Source of the DNA: an uncultured Eubacteriales bacterium
GTDB taxonomy: Bacteria; Bacillota; Clostridia; Christensenellales; Borkfalkiaceae
Assembly: GCA_900320065.1 (NCBI GenBank)
Contig: ONQV01000002.1
Coordinates: 1-59,872 of the forward strand
DNA: 59,872 bases
Direction: 5' to 3'
The notes below the pieces were generated by a model, which saw only the letters and a list, made by a program, of their open reading frames with translations, searched no databases and had not been told where the DNA came from. Below, in pieces: positions 1 through 8,326 of this stretch. Positions within the stretch are counted from its first letter, which is position 1, and each line of letters begins with the position of its first letter. Both the position numbers and the translations under genes were made by a program.

Positions 1-99
1 TATTTCGACAAAGTGTTTGCGGCGAATATAATCGACGTTGAGTCGTTATCTTTAAGTTCGGTAATAGTAAATAAAGAATACACGATAAACGACAATATA
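1..99 (+). repeat. 99-bp perfect direct repeat, copy 1
   Basis: Bases 1-99 and 715-813 are identical by eye, a period of 714 bp (238 codons). It encodes YFDKVFAANIIDVES and the following residues of the repeated module. The repeat may extend upstream of the window. Similarity continues at lower identity after the 40-bp gap in copy 2. Confidence 0.9.
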
Positions 100-714
100 A
101 ACGATGCGATAGCGGCGCTGGGGGTAGAAATAAGCAATCTTAAATTGACCGTATTGTTGGATAATGAAGAGATACAGGTAGTAAACGGTAAGTTCACCGT
201 TGACAAAACGGGGTATCTGGAAATCGTTTATACAGGAAGCGACGACGAACAACTGAACTATTTCGGATTTTATTCGGTGAACGTAAAAGACGGATTGCAA
301 AGCATCGACGGATTATACAACGATTTAAGCGCGTCTTTCCAAAAATTCGTCGGCACGAAATCCGAGAGAGAATATCTTGAAGAATACCAGAACGCGCAAA
401 GCGTTTGGCATATAACGGCAACGCAAAACGATACTTTTGCACCTATGGGCGAAGTTATGTCGGGCGTTGAAGAAAAAAAATATTATCAAGCGCACGAAAA
501 AATGATTTTCCGCATAATGAGCGATAAAAGCGGGGCGTTTGTAATATATAACGATTACCCGAAAGGTAACGTAACGGACTGCACAATTTACCCTATGACG
601 TCGAAAACGAATATCTGGACTTATTACGAAACGGATATGACAAACGTTATGAAGGTGTACGACAGATGGCAAAACCGTCAATCTTATCTTTATTGTTCGA
701 CGGCAAGGGAATTT

Positions 715-813
715 TATTTCGACAAAGTGTTTGCGGCGAATATAATCGACGTTGAGTCGTTATCTTTAAGTTCGGTAATAGTAAATAAAGAATACACGAT
801 AAACGACAATATA
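715..813 (+). repeat. 99-bp perfect direct repeat, copy 2, followed by a 40-bp deletion
   Basis: Identical to 1-99. Copy 1 continues with 40 bp starting AACGATGCG, which are absent here; sequence matching copy 1 from base 140 resumes at 814. Forty is not a multiple of three, so the deletion causes the frameshift. Confidence 0.9.
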
Positions 814-827
814 TTAAATTAACCGTA

Positions 828-1688
828 TTGTTAGACAATGAAGAGATACAGGTAGTAAACGGAAAATTCACGGTTGACAAAACGGGGTGTCTGGAAATTA
901 TTTATACGGGGATCGACGACGAAGAGCGGAATTATTTCGGATTTTATTCGTTGATCGCAAAAGAATCGTTGATTGACGAAACTACGGGCTTATATAATGA
1001 TTTCAGTGATTCGTACAGCGAAGTCGTAGGAACAAAATCCGGTCGCGAATGGTTAAGCGAATTTGAAAACGCAACGGGCGTTTCCAAATTTTACTCGACG
1101 GTAAACGACGCGTTTGTGTTAATAAGTTCAAACGCCGTTTCAGGATATTGGGACAAAGATTATTATTTGGCGCACGATAAGATGGTATTCCGCATCTATA
1201 CCGATATATCCCAAGATATGATTTTGCAAAACGATTACGGCGATAATTATTTAACAGGCTTTACGGTAAGCAGAGACACGGAAAAGGCAGTAGGTTACTG
1301 GACCGATTACGAAGTTCCTATGTCGGAATTTATGAATATATGGGACAGATTGCAAAAACGTACTTCGTATGTATATTGTTCGCAAATAAGAACGATATAT
1401 ATCGACAGCATTTACGCCGTAAAGACCTTGAACGTAGTTTCGAATATTTCCGGCGAGATACATGCGGGGTCGCAGGTGTCTGTTGACGACAACATATCTA
1501 CCGTGGTTGCAAATGCGGGGGTAGAGTTATATGAACTTAATTTAAAAGTGTTACTCAACAACAAAGAAATACCCGTGGTCGACGGAAAATTTACGCCTGA
1601 CGAATCGGGATTGCTTGAATTTATTTATACGGCAACGGATGACAACGGGTTGCTTTATCGTGGAAGGTACGCTTATTTTATAAATTAA
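828..1688 (+). pseudogene. Modular surface protein, downstream part after the frameshift
   Basis: This continues the protein of 1-822 in a different frame. It opens in the middle of the Ig-like part (LDNEEIQVVNGKFTVDKTG), without a ribosome binding site at a sensible distance. It then carries one full module (TTGLYNDFSDSY, GREWL, HDKMVFRIYTD, WTDYEVPMSEFMNIWDRLQ, YAVKTLNVVS) and a closing Ig-like part ending LLYRGRYAYFIN. The terminal LYRGRYAY motif is the same as in the lipoprotein at 3949-4959, so 1688 is the natural C-terminus. Separate translation from the ATG at 828 is unlikely. Restoring the missing 40 bp would fuse it in frame to the upstream part. Confidence 0.7.
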
Positions 1689-1789
1689 CGGAATTTTCGA
1701 GAAGATCCCCGAAAATCGGGTAATTTCGGAGTTCGCTTGATTTTACGTATCGTTAAGGCGAATAAATATTGACGCAAAAAGGAGAAAAA

Positions 1790-2362
1790 ATGAAAAAAGT
1801 ATTATTGCTTGGCGATTCTATAAGAGAATGCTATCAGGAAAAAGTCGTGGAAAAAATAGGCGAAGGATATAAAATTTTTTATCCTAACGAGAATTGCAGA
1901 TTTTCGGCGTTTACGCTGAACAGTTTAAGATATTGGTTCGAATATATTCCGAAAGATATCGACGTTATTCATTGGAATAACGGGTTATGGGATACGGCTT
2001 TCATTAATGGGGAAGATACGCCTTTTATATCTGTTGACGAATATATAGGCTATATGCAAAGAATCCTGAATGTTTTAAGAAAAGAGTGCCCTAACGCAAA
2101 AATAATTCTCGCGACTATAACGCCGACAAGGAAAGAAAAAGAATACAAGAAAGAGTCAAGGCATTTTGTCGGCGTGATTTCGAGATACAACGATAAACTT
2201 TTGGAAGCACTTAGAAACCAGGTCGACGGGATTAACGATTTGTATAACGTGGTTTTGCCGGAAGTAAACGAAATGATATGCGACGACTATATTCACTTAA
2301 ACGAATACGGTAAAGAGAAATGTGCCGCGGCGGTTATACAAGCGATAAAAAGACTAAAATAG
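1790..2362 (+). CDS. SGNH/GDSL-family hydrolase
   Basis: A 190-residue cytoplasmic protein without a signal peptide. It has the SGNH layout: GDS block with Ser10 (LLLGDSI), a central WNNGLWD segment where the Gly/Asn oxyanion blocks normally lie, and a C-terminal D166-x-x-H169 (DYIHLNEYG) completing the catalytic triad. The family cleaves esters, often acetyl groups on sugars or lipids. Among glycan enzymes, carbohydrate deacetylation is a reasonable guess, but the substrate cannot be read from sequence. The start is set at 1790 because AAAGGAG lies just upstream; a longer frame from TTG 1769 would bury that site. A possible upstream promoter around 1737 is weak. Confidence 0.75.
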   Translation: MKKVLLLGDSIRECYQEKVVEKIGEGYKIFYPNENCRFSAFTLNSLRYWFEYIPKDIDVIHWNNGLWDTAFINGEDTPFISVDEYIGYMQRILNVLRKECPNAKIILATITPTRKEKEYKKESRHFVGVISRYNDKLLEALRNQVDGINDLYNVVLPEVNEMICDDYIHLNEYGKEKCAAAVIQAIKRLK

Positions 2363-2667
2363 AGTTTTGCGATTAAAATGATAGAATAAAGTGAGATAGT
2401 CGCGGTAAAGACGGAGAAGCGTGACTAACTTCAAAATTTCCTTTTGGGTTGTGGGACATCTTGAACGGAGAAACAACGATTTCCCCGAAGGGGCGCAGGA
2501 CGGCAATGGTAGATTTACCTTTGACACGTCAATACCGACGTGAAAGCATAAGGAGAAGAATGTCAAACCAGAATTACCTTTCCATTATAACTTAGGTAAT
2601 TAGCTTTCGAAAGCGTAAATCCAAACCACGCGTTTTCTCGGTCAAAATATTGTAACAGGAGTAAAAA
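2363..2667 (+). other. Gene-free region with several small hairpins; possible structured RNA
   Basis: No credible gene. Between about 2440 and 2545 several short stems follow one another: GTTGT/ACAAC enclosing about 20 nt, CCCC-GAA-GGGG, GGTA-GATT-TACC and CACGTC-AATACC-GACGTG. It does not match a riboswitch core I know. A tiny frame from 2560 with AAGGAG upstream (MSNQNYLSIIT) is too short to judge. It could be a leader RNA for the oxidoreductase at 2668. Confidence 0.35.
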
Positions 2668-3729
2668 ATGAAAAAGATCAAACTCGGCATTGTGGGGTGC
2701 GGGGGGATTTTTCGGTGTTCGCATTTGTCTGAGATTTTGGAACACGGTGATGAATTTGAAATCGTAGCCGTTTGTGACGTGATTAAAGAAAGGATGAATA
2801 TCGAAGGTATTCCCGGAACGGTTAAAAAATATGAAAACTATATAGATTTAGTTAATGACGAAGAGGTGGAAGCGGTAGATATTTGTACTCCTAATTATTA
2901 TCATTCCGTAATTTCGGTATTAGCCTTGGAAAAGGGTAAACACGTGTTATGTGAAAAACCCGACGCGGTTTCCGTAGCGGAAATGAAAAAAATGATTGAC
3001 GCGGAAAAACGAAGCGGGAAAGTGATGATGGTGATGAGAAATTGTCGTTATTTGCCTGCCTCGAAATATTTTAAGAATTACGTCGATAGCGGCGGATGCG
3101 GCGAAATATACTGCGGAAAATGCGGCTATTTAAGAAGAAGGGGGATACCCGGTAAAGGCGGTTGGTTTACAACAAAAGCGTTATCAGGAGGCGGCCCGCT
3201 TGTCGATCTCGGCGTTCACATGCTGGATTTGGCGTTATACTTGATGGGAAATCCCAAAGCGGTTTCAGTAAGCGGTTGTACGTACAATAAATTTTCGGAA
3301 ACGACGGTAAGCGATTCGGAAAATTCGAAATTCGGCGATAAAAAAGAAGACGGTATTTTTGACGTGGAAGATCTGGCTATGGGTTTTGTCAGGTTTGAAA
3401 ACGGGGCGTGTTTGCAACTCGAATTCAGTTGGGCGTCAAATATTGAGAAGGAAGAATTTTTTGTTGAATTGCGCGGGACGAAAAGCGGTATCAGGTTTTC
3501 AAGCGACGACGCTAAAAACGTAATCTGGACAGAAAGGAACGGCGTGCTTGAAGACGTTTATCCCAAAACCGTAAGGAAATCGGGGCACGGCGGCGTGATC
3601 AAAAATTTTGCGGACGCGATAAACGGTAAGGCGAAACCCGATTATACTACCGAACAAGGTATGAATATAATAAAAATTTTCGAAGGTTTTTATAAGTCCG
3701 CCGAAACGGGCAAAGAGATACTTTTATAA
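2668..3729 (+). CDS. Gfo/Idh/MocA-family NAD(P)-dependent oxidoreductase
   Basis: A 353-residue protein of typical family length. The N-terminal Rossmann fold starts with LGIVGCGGIFRCSHL (GxGG dinucleotide loop) and contains the diagnostic EKP motif with Lys97 (LCEKPDAV), followed by the C-terminal alpha/beta domain with GVHMLDLALYL supplying the usual catalytic His. Members oxidise or reduce sugars and cyclitols with NAD(P). The local setting suggests a sugar or glycoside substrate, not further resolved. The start at 2668 follows AACAGGAG. No signal peptide. A strong terminator follows at 3775. Confidence 0.88.
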   Translation: MKKIKLGIVGCGGIFRCSHLSEILEHGDEFEIVAVCDVIKERMNIEGIPGTVKKYENYIDLVNDEEVEAVDICTPNYYHSVISVLALEKGKHVLCEKPDAVSVAEMKKMIDAEKRSGKVMMVMRNCRYLPASKYFKNYVDSGGCGEIYCGKCGYLRRRGIPGKGGWFTTKALSGGGPLVDLGVHMLDLALYLMGNPKAVSVSGCTYNKFSETTVSDSENSKFGDKKEDGIFDVEDLAMGFVRFENGACLQLEFSWASNIEKEEFFVELRGTKSGIRFSSDDAKNVIWTERNGVLEDVYPKTVRKSGHGGVIKNFADAINGKAKPDYTTEQGMNIIKIFEGFYKSAETGKEILL

Positions 3730-3774
3730 TATTTCAGTACCGAAAAGCTATAATGGTCGGAATGCCGAAAAGTA

Positions 3775-3800
3775 AAAAATTTCGCAATGCGAAATTTTTG
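3775..3800 (+). terminator. Intrinsic terminator after the oxidoreductase
   Basis: Stem AAAAATTTCGCA / TGCGAAATTTTT, perfect over 12 bp with a one-base spacer, so the real loop opens a few pairs. Its 3' T-rich arm runs directly into the -35 box of the next promoter. The A-rich left arm would also serve the opposite strand. Confidence 0.7.
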
Positions 3801-3826
3801 ACAACATTTGTTTGATGTTTTAAAAT
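3798..3826 (+). promoter_or_regulatory. Sigma-A-type promoter for the lipoprotein gene
   Basis: TTGACA (3798-3803), 17-bp spacer, TAAAAT (3821-3826). The predicted start near 3833 gives a leader of about 115 nt before the ATG at 3949. The -35 box shares its first bases with the T-tract of the preceding terminator. Confidence 0.8.
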
Positions 3827-3948
3827 AAAAACAGGTTTTTATTTTTCGGTCTTAATTTTTATCAGTTAAAAGGTGTTGAACTGGATCGCATAAAAATTTG
3901 CCGAGATATAAAAGGGAAAACTCTTTTTCAAAATCGGAAAAGGTAAAA

Positions 3949-4959
3949 ATGAAAAGAACAATTTCTATATTATGTATAATTGTTTCGTTTGTTTTTATTT
4001 TTACCGCTTGCGGTAAGGAAGTCGCCCGAAATCAAGGCGATTCGTTGCCCGATGAAAGTATTGTTAGGACGGACGAAAGCGATCGGGAACAAGAAAACGA
4101 GCAAAATAAAACAGAAGAAACCGTTGACGGAAATAATGTGCAATCGGGTGGTAACGGTTACCGTGTAGAAACAACCACGGGGCTGTATAACGATTTTTCG
4201 ACGCAATTTAACAGTTATTCGTCGGATAGGTCGGGCAGAGAATATCTCGAAGAATTTAACGGTGCGCAAGGGGTATATAAGATAAGCGCGAACACGTCGG
4301 AAGTAAACGCGCTTTTAGGCGCGAGTGCGATAAAGTCGTATATGCAAAACGGTAAAGCGTATTTCGAAGCGCACGACAAGATGGTTTTCAGGGTATATAC
4401 CGACGAAAGCGGCGATTTTAAAATAATGAACAATTATACAGACGGCGATAGGACAGGGGAAGTAGTGGTTATCGATACGTGTAACGGCGAGTGGTCGGAT
4501 TCGATAGGCACGAGTTCGGGGTTAAGCCCGTTGCTTGGGTTTACGGTAAAAGCGGACGAACTTGGCGTTATCGACGCATGGACGGATTACGAAGTTCCGA
4601 TAGCAGACTTTATGGGTATCTGGGACAGGCTGCAAAACAAAACGTCGTACGTGTATTTTGACAAAGCAAGGACGATATATTTTGACGGGATTTACGCGGT
4701 AAAAACTTTGGACGTGGTATCGGACGTTGCGGATATTACACTGAATCGGGAAGTTGAAATCAGCGATAATATCGACGAAATAATTTCTACGAAATCTTTA
4801 TACGGGTTAAAATTGACCGTATTGCTTAATAATAAAGAAATCTCTCCGACGGATAACAGACTCACTGTAACCGAAAAAGGTCATTTGGAATTTATCTATA
4901 CAGCGACGGATGAAAACGGGTTATTGTATAGGGGCAGATACGCTTACGTTATTAAATGA
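3949..4959 (+). CDS. Lipoprotein with one surface module
   Basis: 336 residues. MKRTISILCIIVSFVFIFTAC is a lipoprotein signal with Cys21 as the lipidation site, followed by an acidic, Gln/Asn-rich linker to about residue 73. From about residue 75 comes a single module: TTGLYNDFSTQFNSY, GREYLEEF, HDKMVFRVYTD, WTDYEVPIADFMGIWDRLQ, FDGIYAVKTLDVVSD, then an Ig-like segment ending LLYRGRYAYVIK. It is clearly homologous to the broken gene at 1-1688 and to each module of the 5153 protein. The start at 3949 is chosen because it begins the signal peptide and has AAAAGG upstream; the frame extends to 3898 but that adds a charged N-terminus. Predicted to sit on the outer face of the membrane; function unknown. 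Confidence 0.85.
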   Translation: MKRTISILCIIVSFVFIFTACGKEVARNQGDSLPDESIVRTDESDREQENEQNKTEETVDGNNVQSGGNGYRVETTTGLYNDFSTQFNSYSSDRSGREYLEEFNGAQGVYKISANTSEVNALLGASAIKSYMQNGKAYFEAHDKMVFRVYTDESGDFKIMNNYTDGDRTGEVVVIDTCNGEWSDSIGTSSGLSPLLGFTVKADELGVIDAWTDYEVPIADFMGIWDRLQNKTSYVYFDKARTIYFDGIYAVKTLDVVSDVADITLNREVEISDNIDEIISTKSLYGLKLTVLLNNKEISPTDNRLTVTEKGHLEFIYTATDENGLLYRGRYAYVIK

Positions 4960-5014
4960 CGGTGATTAAGACTCGTTAAAGAAAAAAACTTTTTTTATCA
5001 TATAGGAGGTAAAA

Positions 5015-5149
5015 ATGAAAAAAAAGTATGTTAAACCATGGTTTGTTTCCGTTGAAATCGGAAACATAAGTGTGTTGAACGCCAGCGGCGGCTACATTGA
5101 CGGCGACGACACAGTCTTGGATTTTGACCAGATAGGTTTGGGAGGTTAA
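5015..5149 (+). CDS. 44-aa conserved-looking small peptide upstream of the large exported protein
   Basis: MKKKYVKPWFVSVEIGN... ending DFDQIGLGG. It has a perfect TAGGAGGT ribosome binding site (5004-5010). Its last codons, GGA GGT TAA, themselves form the ribosome binding site of the next gene, so the two are translationally coupled with 3 bp between them. The start pattern MKK-Y-KP-x-x-x-V-E with a Gly-rich middle resembles very short proteins I recall from Clostridia, for which I know no function. There is no hydrophobic segment. It could be a peptide precursor, a translational coupler or a small cell-surface peptide; none is established. Confidence 0.6.
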   Translation: MKKKYVKPWFVSVEIGNISVLNASGGYIDGDDTVLDFDQIGLGG

Positions 5150-5152
5150 AAA

Positions 5153-8047
5153 ATGGATAGAAAACAGAAAAAATTTTCTTTAATGCTTTTGAGTTTTACG
5201 CTGTTCGTATCTTGTTTTATGTCGTTTCTCGCAATGAACGTTGTTTTCACTCAAAAGGCAAAAGCGGATGATGCAATGTTTGCAAATCAGGAATTCCAGA
5301 TCAGGTTGGCGACGCAGAGTAGTGATATTTCGGGACTTCGTTTCGTAGTTACCATAGACGCTGCCGAAACGGCGGGGTTATCTAATCCCGAATACGGTGT
5401 TCTGGTTGCAAAAACCGCTGATCTCGGTGGCGGGGATCTGGATTTTTCGTCGGTAAGCAGCGGTATTGCAACGAAAGTCGCAGCGCGGGTTTTCACGGAA
5501 GAATCCGACACGCAGATAGTCTATCAAATCGTTATAAACGGTATTCCCGAAAGCGATTACGGTACGAGTATAACCGTCGTTCCGTATATTATCGACGGCG
5601 ATGATAAAATCGTTGCGTCGCAGGGACAGAGTTATTCCATTGCGCAAGCCGCCAGCATTTTGATCAATCACGGCAGTGACGAAACGGGCATAAAAGGATA
5701 TATTGATACGGTTATGGAAAGCGGTACTTTTGCGGCGCCCGCTTCCGTTGAACTCGAAAAAGGGGATAACGAACAGGTTTCCGTTACTATTACTCCGTCG
5801 TACTTAACTCCGACTTATGTGAGTAGCGATCCGTCCGTCTTTACGGTTGATAACAGCGGCGTGGTTACCGGTGTTGCCGTCGGTAATGCGAATCTTACCG
5901 TTAAACTCGGTTCTGCGCAAAAGATTGTACCCGTTGGGATAACGAGAATACAGTTGGCTAATCCGGGTATGTATTACGATTATGACGAAAATATCGAATT
6001 CGCTTCAAGTGCAAATTACAGAATACGGGAACATCTCGATTCGTATCAGGGTGCTACGGACGTTCTGCACATGGACGCAGTAAAACCCTCAAATATGACT
6101 GTCGTCTCAAATGCGGTACCATTATATTCGCAAAGTTATTATGAAAAGCACGATACTCTCGTTTTGCGTATGCAACAAGACTATTCTTTTAAAATGAATA
6201 GTTATACTGCTGAAAGTCCTTCGGGTGCGCAAGATATAACTTCTGCGTTCACTATAAACGATATCGCCGCCTATAAGTGGATAGAAGTAGAAATCGATCT
6301 CGATACTTTCCTTAATTATTACGACTATTTAAAGACTCATCAGATATACGGTTATACTGACGTGAGAGAGGTATGGTACGATGCTTTGATTACTTTCAAC
6401 AAAGTTACCGTAACGTCTAACGTGGAAAACGTATTCGTCGGCATACCTTATACCGTAAATGACGACGCGGCGACCGCTTTCGATGCGGTTGGGGTTGAAT
6501 TGTACGATTTTACCCGCACGGTTTTAATGAACGGCGTTAAAGTAAACCTTACGGAAAACTCTTATACTCCCACGGAAAGCGGCAGATTAGAAGTTATTTA
6601 TACAGCGGTTGACGAAGACGGCGTGTTATATCGCGGCAGGTATTTCTTCGAAGTTGACGAACCCGGTATGTTACTTAATTTTTCGGACAGAACAAGAAAC
6701 AGAATGGAAGTTGAGAATAGCATTGCGGAAGTCAATTATTATGAAAGTTATGCGGGTGTTTACGGCGTCACAAACGTCGATCACACCAACAGCAGTTGTC
6801 GCGGATTTTTCTATAATTACAAGTATGCGCCTTTTACGGGTAGTTATTATACGTATTATGACACCATTTGCGTTAAATTCCACGGCGATTCCGCCAAGAA
6901 CGGATATAATGCCACAATCAAATCCCGTAACAGTCAAGCAACCATTGTAACCGTTCTCGCAGGTAAATCATCGAACAAGTGGGTGGAAATAACGGATACC
7001 GTTCCCGCAAATATTTCTAACATTGTAAGCAATCTTAAAATGCAAGGTGTCCAGATTGCAGGAAGCGGCGCGGTCAATGTTTATTATTCAAGCGTTTATC
7101 TTGCAAAAGCCGTAACCGTTACAAGCAACGTTGGTAACGTGTTTACAATCGGTTCGCCCGTGGCATTTGACGATAATGCTTCGACGGTAATGTCGGGTAT
7201 GACTATCACGAGAGAGGTTACTTTAAGCGGATTAGACGTTGCGTTGAATTCCGGTAACACTTCGTTTACACCCACGGCAGGCGGAACGTATCACGTTGTA
7301 GTTAAGGGCGTAGACAGTTCGGGCAGATTGCACCGCGGCGAATACGATATTCACGTTGGTAATCCGGGTATGCTTTATGATTTCAGCAGAAGCACTTACG
7401 ATATAGAAAATGAAAATTATCTTGCCGAAACGGTAATTGACGAAAACGGCGATAACGTACTGCATATCCATATAAAGAAAGACGGCGTTAATGCTAACGT
7501 GATTTCGGGTATTACCGAACCTATATATTCTGCTTGCTTTGATGAGTCTTATTATTCGGGGTATGACACGGTTGTCGTCGAGGCAAAGACGGTTAACGGC
7601 TATAAGATTTTCTTCACTTCGTTTAAAGGAAATACGATGATGGAAGTCGCTACATCGGGCAATAATGGCAAATGGAACCAGTACACGTGCACTTCGAATT
7701 TGTTGACCGGTAGTTATTTCGATATGGCGGCAAGAAAAGGTCTTAAAATCTGGCAAGGCAAAATCGACGACGCTTATATAAGATCGATATACTTCTGCTA
7801 TGCGACTACCGTAACCGGAACCGTAACAAGCGGCACGGTCGGTAACGAGATCACTTTAAGCGACGACGCGGCAACGGTAATGAGCGGCAAGGTTATCACG
7901 CGTGAAGTTAAGTATAACGGCAACGACGTCGAACTTACGGCAGGCGCGTTTACGCCGACCGTCGCGGGCACTTATACGGTAGTTGTAAAGGGTGTTGACG
8001 CTAACAACAAGTTATACCGCGGCACTTACACCATAACCGTATCATAA
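5153..8047 (+). CDS. Large exported protein: N-terminal domain, Ig-like (Big_2) domain and three surface modules
   Basis: 964 residues. A Sec signal peptide covers residues 1-38 (KKFSLMLLSFTLFVSCFMSF, cleavage likely after AKA). Residues about 41-190 form a domain with SGLRFVVTID, YGVLV and ITVVPYIIDGD. Residues about 196-268 are Big_2 Ig-like (DPSVFTVDNSGVVTGVAVGNANLTVKLG). Three modules start at about 270 (NPGMYYDY), 503 (EPGMLLNF) and 737 (NPGMLYDF), each ending in an Ig-like strand set with LYRGRY or LHRGEY. There is no LPXTG motif or C-terminal membrane anchor, so it is secreted or held non-covalently. The ribosome binding site GGAGGT lies in the end of the 44-aa gene. Probably an extracellular binding or scaffold protein; ligand unknown. 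Confidence 0.82.
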   Translation: MDRKQKKFSLMLLSFTLFVSCFMSFLAMNVVFTQKAKADDAMFANQEFQIRLATQSSDISGLRFVVTIDAAETAGLSNPEYGVLVAKTADLGGGDLDFSSVSSGIATKVAARVFTEESDTQIVYQIVINGIPESDYGTSITVVPYIIDGDDKIVASQGQSYSIAQAASILINHGSDETGIKGYIDTVMESGTFAAPASVELEKGDNEQVSVTITPSYLTPTYVSSDPSVFTVDNSGVVTGVAVGNANLTVKLGSAQKIVPVGITRIQLANPGMYYDYDENIEFASSANYRIREHLDSYQGATDVLHMDAVKPSNMTVVSNAVPLYSQSYYEKHDTLVLRMQQDYSFKMNSYTAESPSGAQDITSAFTINDIAAYKWIEVEIDLDTFLNYYDYLKTHQIYGYTDVREVWYDALITFNKVTVTSNVENVFVGIPYTVNDDAATAFDAVGVELYDFTRTVLMNGVKVNLTENSYTPTESGRLEVIYTAVDEDGVLYRGRYFFEVDEPGMLLNFSDRTRNRMEVENSIAEVNYYESYAGVYGVTNVDHTNSSCRGFFYNYKYAPFTGSYYTYYDTICVKFHGDSAKNGYNATIKSRNSQATIVTVLAGKSSNKWVEITDTVPANISNIVSNLKMQGVQIAGSGAVNVYYSSVYLAKAVTVTSNVGNVFTIGSPVAFDDNASTVMSGMTITREVTLSGLDVALNSGNTSFTPTAGGTYHVVVKGVDSSGRLHRGEYDIHVGNPGMLYDFSRSTYDIENENYLAETVIDENGDNVLHIHIKKDGVNANVISGITEPIYSACFDESYYSGYDTVVVEAKTVNGYKIFFTSFKGNTMMEVATSGNNGKWNQYTCTSNLLTGSYFDMAARKGLKIWQGKIDDAYIRSIYFCYATTVTGTVTSGTVGNEITLSDDAATVMSGKVITREVKYNGNDVELTAGAFTPTVAGTYTVVVKGVDANNKLYRGTYTITVS

Positions 8048-8096
8048 AATTTCGGGTTGTTATTCAATAATTTAATCTGAATAAATATTTAGTTTT

Positions 8097-8131
8097 CATA
8101 CAACCGTTTGCATTTCGCATTCGGTTGTATG
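8097..8131 (+). other. Hairpin downstream of the exported protein
   Basis: CATACAACCG (8097-8106) pairs perfectly with CGGTTGTATG (8122-8131) around a 15-nt loop containing a further TGC/GCA pair. No T-run follows, so this is an mRNA 3'-end hairpin or a weak terminator. Confidence 0.5.
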
Positions 8132-8160
8132 AAATTAAATGACCTTTTTATAATTTATAA

Positions 8161-8278
8161 GGTAAGAAGAGCAAAACTATATTACCTGAGAGAAAGGACC
8201 GGCAAAGCCGCAAAGGTAAAAGAAACGACGAAATAATCGCGAAAGAACTTGTCTTAAAAAAGATAAGTTCTTTTTTTT
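8161..8278 (+). ncRNA. Possible structured RNA ending in an intrinsic terminator
   Basis: TTACC (8191) can pair with GGTAA (8214) around a CCGGC-AAA-GCCG hairpin; GGTAA (8161) can compete for the same TTACC. The segment ends in a strong terminator, AAGAACTTGTCTT / AAGATAAGTTCTT plus T8 (8243-8278). A pairing switch upstream of a terminator is riboswitch-like, but I recognise no known core, and a separate promoter lies after the terminator. It could equally be the terminator region of the 5153 transcript plus a small RNA. Confidence 0.35.
8243..8278 (+). terminator. Strong intrinsic terminator
   Basis: About 12-bp stem (AAGAACTTGTCT with AGATAAGTTCTT) followed by eight T residues. It separates the surface-protein region from the glycosidase operon. 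Confidence 0.88.
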
Positions 8279-8290
8279 CCCATAAAAGCG

Positions 8291-8319
8291 TTTACATTTT
8301 TTTTGAAATATTATATAAT
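8291..8319 (+). promoter_or_regulatory. Promoter of the glycosidase operon; predicts a leaderless mRNA
   Basis: TTTACA (8291-8296), 17-bp spacer, TATAAT (8314-8319). The expected start site, 7-8 nt downstream, coincides with the ATG at 8327, and no Shine-Dalgarno sequence lies upstream of that ATG. Confidence 0.75.
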
Positions 8320-8326
8320 ATTTATT

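Larger units (their letters stand above)
1..822 (+). pseudogene. Modular surface protein, upstream part (5' truncated by window, frameshifted)
   Basis: The reading frame is open from base 1 (YFDKVFAAN...), so the true start lies upstream of the window. It covers the end of one module, a complete GLYNDLS...WQNRQSYLYCSTARE domain, and the start of the next Ig-like part. It then stops at 820-822 inside a module. The same sequence resumes in another frame at about 828. Compared with the first repeat copy, 40 bp (bases 100-139) are missing at 813/814, which shifts the frame. I therefore read 1-1688 as one broken gene. The module is the same as in the lipoprotein at 3949-4959 and the large exported protein at 5153-8047. 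Function is unknown; extracellular binding or adhesion is plausible given the neighbouring glycan enzymes. If the stop is real, the product is a truncated protein ending in TINDNILN. Confidence 0.7.

Noticed and set aside
8161..8278. Cyclic-di-GMP or TPP riboswitch
   Set aside because: GGCAAAGCCGCAAAG and CTGAGA look superficially similar, but the remaining conserved core positions are absent.
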